Assembly: GCF_964204645.1 (NCBI RefSeq)
Contig: NC_134032.1
Location: 11,402,275 to 11,466,274 of the forward strand
DNA: 64,000 nucleotides
From: Tubulanus polymorphus
Lineage: Eukaryota; Nemertea; Palaeonemertea; Tubulaniformes; Tubulanidae
Reading direction: 5' to 3'
The notes under the pieces were generated by a model. The model was not told the origin of the DNA, made no database searches, and saw only the letters and a list, made by a program, of their open reading frames with translations. Below, piece after piece: positions 57,771 through 64,000 of this stretch; within the stretch, counting starts at the first letter, position 1, and every line of letters starts with the position of its first letter. The position numbers were made by a program, and so were the translations under genes.

Positions 57771-59348
57771 CTGACTGATCAAAATCTCCACTTGTTCCCG
57801 GTTGTCGATCATGTTGTTGTTGTTGTTGTTGTTGTTGTTGTACAATTGGTTGAGTTGAATAATCTTCATCATCGTCGCTTCCAGAAGATATTTCAACCAG
57901 TTCTATTTTCGTAAGTTTATTTCTAACACCTTCTCTGCAACCTTGGTGATGATGCGATTGTTTGAATGGAAGCGTATTGATATCAGCAGTAATTGAATCA
58001 ATTAATTGTTCACGGTATTCAAGTTCCACTTTTTCGGGATTGGCGGCGCCACTAAAAAGTTCAAATTGTTCAAACAACGGAGAGGAACTTACGATCAATT
58101 CTAATTGTTCTAACGCGTTATCGCAGCTGGAGACCGCTGGGGGCGGGGCCGTCGATAATCCACTTTCACTCGGCTGTTCCACGTAAGTTTCATTTTTATT
58201 TGTCGATGTCGCGTCAACGTTTAATTGTTCACTGCATTTTAGTTCCATTTTTTCATAACTGATGGCGCCATTAAATAGTTCTAATTGTTCAAACGACGGA
58301 GATGAACCTACAATTGGTTCTAATTGTTCTAACTTATCGCAGCTAGAGACCGCCGGGGGCAGGGGTGTCGATAATCCACTTTCGCTCGACTGTTCCACGT
58401 AAGTTTCATTTTTATTTGTTGATGTAGCGTCAACGTTCAATTGTTCACTGTATTTTAGTTCGATGTTTTCGCCACCAGTGGCACTGCTAGACATTTGTAA
58501 CTGTTCAGACGGAGCTGAATTTACGATCGATTCTAATTGTTCTAAGGCGTTATCGCAGCTGGAGACTGCCGGGGGCGGGGCCGTCGATAATCCACTTTCA
58601 CTCAACTGTTCCACGCAAGTTTCATTTTTATTCGTCGATGTCGCGTCAACGTTTAATTGTTCACTGTATTTTAGTTCAATTTTTTCATAACTGGTGGCGC
58701 CACTAAATAGTTCTAATTGTTCAAACGACAGAGATGAACCTACAATTGGTTCTAATTGTTCTAACTTGATATTGCAGCTATTTAATTGTTGCTGCAATGC
58801 AACATTAGTTACCAATGGTTTCAAGCCGATTCCCGATTGTAACGATATTATCGGTGATTCACCACCAGGTGGAGCTGGTTTAACGGGTGTTGTTTGTGTA
58901 ATAGGACGCTGTGATGTCCTCTGTTGTTGAAACTGCATATTAAGATTACGAACACTATTAGCCCGTGATATTTGACGGATTCCGGATTGGTTTCCCATAT
59001 TCATAGGAGGAATGTTCATAGCCGGTGAAACGTGTTGAGGAGGTAAACCTCGTCCTCTTCCGCGACCTCCTCGATTGGGCGTCATTCTCTGTTGAGCTGG
59101 TAACAGACCGATCGGTTGCTGCCCGACAGTCGTCATTGTTTGTGATTGAACTCGTTGCTGCGGTAGCGCCCCCTGTACAGCTGCACTTCCTCTCCGACGT
59201 CTCACAGCTTTTAAAACATTCTGAGCGACAGTTTTTGTTCTACTTTGAACTTCAAATCGTCTTTTTTGTCTGGTTTTTGATTGATTCGTGCCGATGTACA
59301 TAACATCTCCATCTCCGGACATTTGATTCATTTGTCCTCCCGTCTGAC
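57771..59348 (-). CDS. unit D exon 2, expanded and rearranged constant exon
   Basis: 1,578 bases (526 codons), phase 1 to phase 1, acceptor TGTATTCAG, donor CAG/GTAGGC. Basic segment, RGGRGRGRGLPP and PPGGESPIISLQSGIGLKP are present, but the Ser/Glu-rich segment seen in A-C is missing: the frame runs directly from LQQQLN into NSCNIKLEQLE. The ~73-residue repeat has about four copies (YSEQLNVDATSTNKNETYVE and others). The acidic motif VEISSGSDDDEDY is kept and the Q run is nine, the longest of the four units. The reading frame is intact although exon 1 is not. Confidence 0.85.
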
Positions 59349-59499
59349 CTGAATACAAAAAGTATATATTTACAGAGAATAAACCAATATTTAGACAATT
59401 TTAACCCTTTACTATTCCGAAACTGCCTTAGTGATTAGATAATATCAGATTTAACCAATTCAATCGCTGAATTTGAGAATTGAGATTTTAAAGACGAAC

Positions 59500-59679
59500 C
59501 TTTAGTTTGACGTTGAAACATCCATCTAAACCAGGTATTATCATCAGCATCAATAACTAATTCATCTAACCAATCCATGTGTCGACGCAGACAACTTTTG
59601 AATGCATCCTCGTGTACGTGCACCTTCCAGCACTTTCCAGCAGCAACATTTTAACATCAATTCTCTTAATAAACTACAA
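59500..59679 (-). pseudogene. unit D exon 1, frameshifted start
   Basis: The acceptor TATTTACAG at 59,680 and the donor AAAG/GTTCGT at 59,500 are intact. Between the ATG (59,649) and the conserved HVHEDAFKSCLRRHMDWLDE the sequence is two bases longer than in units A-C, so the ATG reads out of frame into a stop. The remainder of the exon keeps the family frame, so the loss is recent. Use of a later in-frame Met (HMDWLDE) is possible but would drop about half the module. Confidence 0.75.
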
Positions 59680-59797
59680 CTGTAAATAGAAAATATTTTT
59701 GAGTTTGGTGGTCTTACTGCAGCTGAGGTCACCTTTCTACAGTGTGGTGCTAGTATCTGCATCATAGGGAAATAATGTCTATGTTAGGTTAGGTAGG

Positions 59798-59868
59798 GGC
59801 ACACGAGCGTATTTTTTCGCCCGATCGCGGCGAATTTGTAAATCGCCCGAAAAAAATGCTCGTGTGGC
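59798..59868. mobile_element. short foldback element
   Basis: GGCACACGAGCGTATTTTTTC and an inverted partner ending GCTCGTGTGGCC enclose about 71 bp. Its ends resemble those of the compound foldback at 56,502. It is absent from the matching DNA of units B and C. Confidence 0.5.
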
Positions 59869-61224
59869 CACTCACGGTGACTACGATTTTGTCAATGATT
59901 TTGACGATTTTGAAATGAAAAACATATAATCAAAATAAATTATAAGCCTCCTAATAAATCATAACGTTTTGTTTAATCAAAAGCATCTCGGATCATATCT
60001 ATATTTTTGTTGCTGAAGCTGAAATCTAATCAAGCTGTATCGGGAGATGAGAAAGTATTCTAAGTTCCATACAAACTCTGTCAGAATTTTCAGGATTCAA
60101 AGCCACGACCTAAGGCAAAAAAATTGATACCTTGACCCTCCACTCTTTGCCGAGCTTAAAAGTTGACTCAGTTGACCACCTATCTATCCCTGTACATTAC
60201 TTCTTTAAACCATGATCAATGAAATTTTACCATAACAGACCCGGCAAGTATAGAAATGAACCGATTACAAAGTTTATAACATTTTACAACTCGAAAGTTT
60301 CTGTGCGGTCGGGTTAGCAACAAGTTCGACATTTAAATGAATTATCTATCTATTCTTACACTATGGTAGATCAGTTCGATATTAAAATTCTAATTGAATC
60401 TATTCAAATTCTATTCACTCAAATGTTTAATAAGGATCAAATAGATTCAACAATAAAATTAATCATCTAACTAGCTAGTATCATTCTAGTATTATTTTAC
60501 TAGAATATATATAGACCTAGATATAATATTAACAATATATTTATAAAATTTTCTAAAATATATTGTTAATATTATGTGTATTAATTTCAAATGATACGTA
60601 TTATGATAAGTATCAAAAACGTATTATTTAATGCATAATCTATGATAATTATTTCAAGTACTAATAAATATAAAGATATATTCTTTATGTACTAGAAGTA
60701 CTAAAGACATAAAGACACAGGAGGGTATTATTTGAAATATTTTATATTGATATTATTTCATAAATTCATATTCATATGGAAATTGAAGTCTCAGAAATAA
60801 TTTGGAACCTTTATTTTCTTTTAATTTATTCATATATTCATCATGAATTCAGTAGGTATAGTTTGATTTTCTTCCAGAGATTTTTGCATAGATTTTTTAT
60901 CCTTGTTATATAATAAATAAAAATCCTATATTCTCTCTAAAATCTTTCATAATTGAATTATATTTTTGATTTAAAAGCCGTACTGTTGTTCCAAAATGTC
61001 TACCCGACAACGTATATGTATATTGTACATGTATATGTACATGTATATATGTGTGTATGTATGTGTATACATACGTACATATCTTGTTGAAGCCACAGTA
61101 TAATAGCTACCAAATTTCAGGACGTCATGTATGAAATCGCTACCAAGATGTTTATAAAATAAATTTACCTCTCAAACTGACAAAGCTGAATTATATCACG
61201 AAATGCGAGTGTTGACTAAATCCT
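59869..61224. other. unit D first intron, AT-rich part
   Basis: Partly collinear with 43,300-44,420. It contains a 20-bp inverted repeat (ATAATATTAACAATATATTT and its partner, 60,523-60,575) and a TATG/TACA microsatellite near 61,010-61,080. It lacks the MITE family 2 insert of units B and C. No gene. Confidence 0.55.
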
Positions 61225-61434
61225 GTGCATGCACGCGTGTATATGAAACTTCCAGTTATTCACTCAACACCATCGTCCATTGTCATGATGGTAACATATG
61301 GTTCGATCCTTAATCATTCTAACAATAACTCGATAATTACGTGTAAGCGTGAGTCAGATGTTTTCATGTACAGGCAATATCACAGAGAAATTATCAGGCT
61401 GCTGTTGCTGTTATTCTATTCGATAACTCAGTGA
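61225..61434. other. strongly conserved intronic block, unit D copy
   Basis: Identical to the unit B and C blocks across about 200 bases, with flanks clearly diverged. Confidence 0.55.
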
Positions 61435-61479
61435 ATTTTTCAGCTTTTGCTAACTGTTTATCACATACAATTTCATATC

Positions 61480-61640
61480 TTGGACATCCTAAATATTTCG
61501 AAAAAAAAGAGAATGTTTTGCGCGTTTGAAACCCTCGATCAACAAAATCGGTGAAGGATTTCCCGTCAAACTCGACAACGTTTTAAATTTCGAAATCGGC
61601 AAAAACCGGCGTTATAGCATTTTCGGTCCAGGCGATTTTG
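61480..61640 (-). pseudogene. remnant of the HNH-like frame, unit D
   Basis: Homologous to part of the 29,923-30,186 frame, with the 3' part missing and an A-run indel. Non-functional. Confidence 0.45.
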
Positions 61641-61861
61641 GCCCTAATTTCGCGTTCAAACACATATAATATAATTCACGAACTATTCAACGCAACTATT
61701 CATTGGAAGTTAACGGGATTAGTTTCGTTAGAAGCAGGAAGCTATAAGTAGCTTCCATAATCTACCATGCCTGGATGGATTATCGAAATTGGATGAGAAA
61801 TAACGAGGTAGTAAGCGACCGAAGTTGAGTAGTGTGTGAACGTCATTAGCTCCGTTCTTGT

Positions 61862-61946
61862 TAGGGTTTTCTGTTACATCACAGAAAACCCTATTGAGAT
61901 TCGCATGTTTCTTATTAGGGTTTCTGCTGCCTTCGCAGAAACCCTA
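61862..61946. repeat. two adjacent short hairpins
   Basis: TAGGGTTTTCTG...CAGAAAACCCTA (61,862-61,892) and TAGGGTTTCTGC...GCAGAAACCCTA (about 61,916-61,946) are two perfect stem-loops with related stems. They are absent from the matching intron of units B and C. Confidence 0.7.
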
Positions 61947-62738
61947 TTGTATTCCTATATTCGTTAGCTCCCTTGTTGTTATTTTAGGCTATATAAACTA
62001 TAGTCTGAATACCAGTCGTTGATGTATCACATAGAGGTTAACTCCTGTTAATTGCAATGCAACAACTGATTTTAATGTCATATCATACCTTTGTACTAAA
62101 ATAAATTAATTAGTTACCTTGTTGACTTTGAAAACGTGTTTTATAATAGCATTTTTGTTGATTTAAATCGCGAATGAGTGAATTTATTGATTTGAATTGA
62201 TTGCCACAATCGGGATTTCCAATACAGACTTAATTAATAAAATGTGCAAATTCAATATGTCTCTCAAAAATTACTCTAAATGTTAATTGTTGTTGATAAA
62301 CGCATAAATTTTGGTCAATTTTAACCTTAAGAATTTGAAACAAGAATAATATCTGCATTGGCATCAATGTCAGTCCAAGTTCAAGTCCGAATCCGTAATT
62401 TACACTCCCCTGATGCACCACGAAAAACCGCCATATTTGTTATGTTGCTTCACTTCAACTATTTTTTGAGGCGACTAGTCAAAAGTTTGAGCTACTACGA
62501 TCGTCAAAAGCTACATAGGATTACCAATTTATGCACAAACAATAGTTAACTTCCGTCTGATTACAGAAAAGTCAGTTTGAGGTAAGTTGATGGTGTTTTA
62601 AGGGGTGAAATAGACGCTCTAAATCTCGTCCCTCAAAATGAGGGACGAAAATTAACCTTATATGAGCACCTTATATGAGCACTTGCCCTAGACGTTGTTT
62701 GGGAACAACGCGGGGCTAGGTACTAGACTATATAAACT
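61947..62738. other. intronic spacer
   Basis: AT-rich. It contains a hairpin, CGTCCCTCAAAATGAGGGACG (about 62,620-62,642), and a short direct repeat, TTATATGAGCACCTTATATG. No gene. Confidence 0.5.
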
Positions 62739-63186
62739 AGTGGATATTTTGCCAATGCGGCATATTTTAGTAAAAACGCTAATTTGCCAATGGCTTTATA
62801 CAATAGGATATAGTAATAAAATAAGACAATAAAATCATTATATTGGGTGTAGGGTTAGGGTTTCGATAGGGTTAGGGTCTAGAGGGTCCAGAGGGTTAGG
62901 TTTAGGGTGAGGATTAGGGTCTGTTTTTATCCCTAGGGATAGGGTTAGGTAAAGGTGAGGCTATATGTGTAGTGAAAATTACATGTGGTTTTGAGTGAGC
63001 CTGGTGGTCTAGTGGGAATATGTTACGCTAGTAATCTGCTGGTCCGGGTTCGAATCCTCTGTTCTCCACACTTTCCTTGAATTTTCGCACCTCTGTACGC
63101 ATGCGCGGCGTCAATTAGCCAATCAAAACCCACCACTGGCAAAATAGCGTTAACAGGAATAATACCGCATTGGCAAAATATCTACT
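62739..63186. mobile_element. 448-bp MITE carrying a tRNA-like sequence, copy 2
   Basis: The ends AGTGGATATTTTGCCAATGC and GCATTGGCAAAATATCTACT are inverted. The interior has TTAGGG-like runs and a tRNA-like stretch (62,997-63,064: GGTGGTCTAGTGG and GGGTTCGAATCC). It is in the same intron relative to exon 1 as copy 1 in unit A. Confidence 0.7.
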
Positions 63187-63492
63187 GCCTAAAAACTATA
63201 GACATTGGATTAACGGATTATCGTTTTTACGATTACCTACTACAACTCTGGGTTAAGTGCAGATCCGCACCTCTCGTGATTGACACAATCTGCTGAATGA
63301 CAGAATCCAGGCTAAAATCTTTCTAGTGAAGATATCTTAAATTAACCAATGGCAATGTACTGAATTGCTGAATTTTGAATCTGAAACATCCAATCCAATT
63401 GACCAATTAATGTAATTGGAATTGAATTTGCAATGCCGATATCGTAGATCGTTAAGTCTCCTAACGGGAGAATATCAGTAATACCGACGTAC

Positions 63493-63680
63493 CTGGTACC
63501 AATTACGAGTTATATTCATCAATTCAAAAGCTTAATTAAGCATGAAAACGGCGTTGAAACGTGGCAGCCTCATTCGATTTTCGCTTTCTCAATTGTGCAC
63601 AGCACCAGTCTTTGTAGATGGCGCCAACGTACGGTAGAGCACAGTCCATTCAAGTCAAATGTCCTTTATTCAATTTTGAT
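63493..63680 (-). promoter_or_regulatory. unit D non-coding 5' exon and promoter-proximal region
   Basis: Same block as in units A-C: TACGTTGGCGCCATCTAC and, at its end, the donor CAG/GTACGTCGG, exon end 63,493. The promoter-proximal motif and donor are intact although the coding exon 1 of this unit is frameshifted. Confidence 0.65.
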
Positions 63681-63944
63681 ATATATAAATATCGAAATTG
63701 AAATAATTATTTCACGAAAGAGCAGCCGAAGCAAATTACATAAGACAACTACGGAAAGTTGATTCTTACGCACGATCTAGCAATCTCATCAAATTTCCCC
63801 GACTTTTCCCTGAATTTCTTTCACAAAATTCCGTGACAATTCAAGGAAAAGACTCATTATCCCTCACTTTTAGTTACTGATAAGTCACCGCGCTGGGCAC
63901 CGTGCGATTTTATCAAAATACAACAATACATGTTATAAAAATCG

Positions 63945-64000
63945 AATGTGTTCAGGTCAAAATTATGAACCGTTTTCATGTGCCGTTAGCCTTTAATTTT
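63945..64000 (-). pseudogene. partial last finger of a further unit (edge)
   Basis: Minus-strand sequence matches the C-terminal tail of the cassettes: RHMKTVHNFDLNTFD, like KQHMKRIHNVDPNTFD. A stop just before it suggests an indel. It belongs to a fifth unit that continues past the right edge. Confidence 0.6.

Noticed and set aside
62860-62960. Telomere-like TTAGGG repeats
   Set aside because: Irregular and short, and inside a MITE whose other copy has similar runs. Not a telomere or a telomeric insertion.

Overview
This is AT-rich DNA from an animal nuclear genome. It has spliced genes with GT-AG introns, long C2H2 zinc-finger exons, tRNA-derived SINEs, many short inverted-repeat elements and a probable solo LTR. 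Nothing in it looks bacterial or organellar. The mixture of repeats suggests a marine invertebrate, perhaps a lophotrochozoan; the sequence does not fix the taxon and I do not name a species.

Nearly all of the coding content is one gene family on the minus strand, in four tandem units plus the edge of a fifth. Read right to left, the units are D (about 63.7-46.0 kb), C (45.7-31.2 kb), B (30.9-14.1 kb) and A (12.7-1.5 kb). Each unit has the same plan: (0) a conserved non-coding 5' exon with a strong splice donor; (1) a small first coding exon (MLLLEGVEVHV..., 49 residues); (2) one large low-complexity exon with a basic segment, an RGG-like run, a repeat of about 73 residues, an acidic VEISSGSDDD motif (a SUMO-interaction-like motif) and a variable poly-Q; (3) one or more terminal exons. 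Each terminal exon has its own acceptor (CTTTGTAG/GTGTCGG), the same leader and 6 to 27 C2H2 fingers. All junctions are phase 1, and the predicted coding lengths of the spliced combinations are exact multiples of three (for example 148+1410+1229 = 929 codons in unit C). The simplest reading is that constant 5' exons are spliced to alternative zinc-finger terminal exons, as in lola-type loci, with the whole arrangement duplicated in tandem.

The fingers alternate between two types with two linkers (TGEKP and TDERP), so the array grows by two- or three-finger modules. The cassettes show birth and decay. Unit D has a 27-finger exon built from near-identical triplets, while others carry frameshifts, a nonsense codon, a lost Cys or an inserted element. 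Unit D's first coding exon is frameshifted, and unit C's has lost its acceptor AG. Two flanks (28.2-34.9 kb and 43.0-49.7 kb) are close copies about 14.8 kb apart.

The introns hold the mobile DNA. There are eight copies of a TA-flanked MITE and two of another, four tRNA-derived SINEs, and two MITEs that carry a tRNA-like sequence. There is also a 1.1-kb hAT-like element with a nested foldback, a probable 1.29-kb solo LTR, a 21-bp minisatellite, and an HNH-endonuclease-like remnant. Three unrelated insertions all start CTAG, end in a hairpin and sit at A-rich targets; each has a paralogous empty site inside this window.
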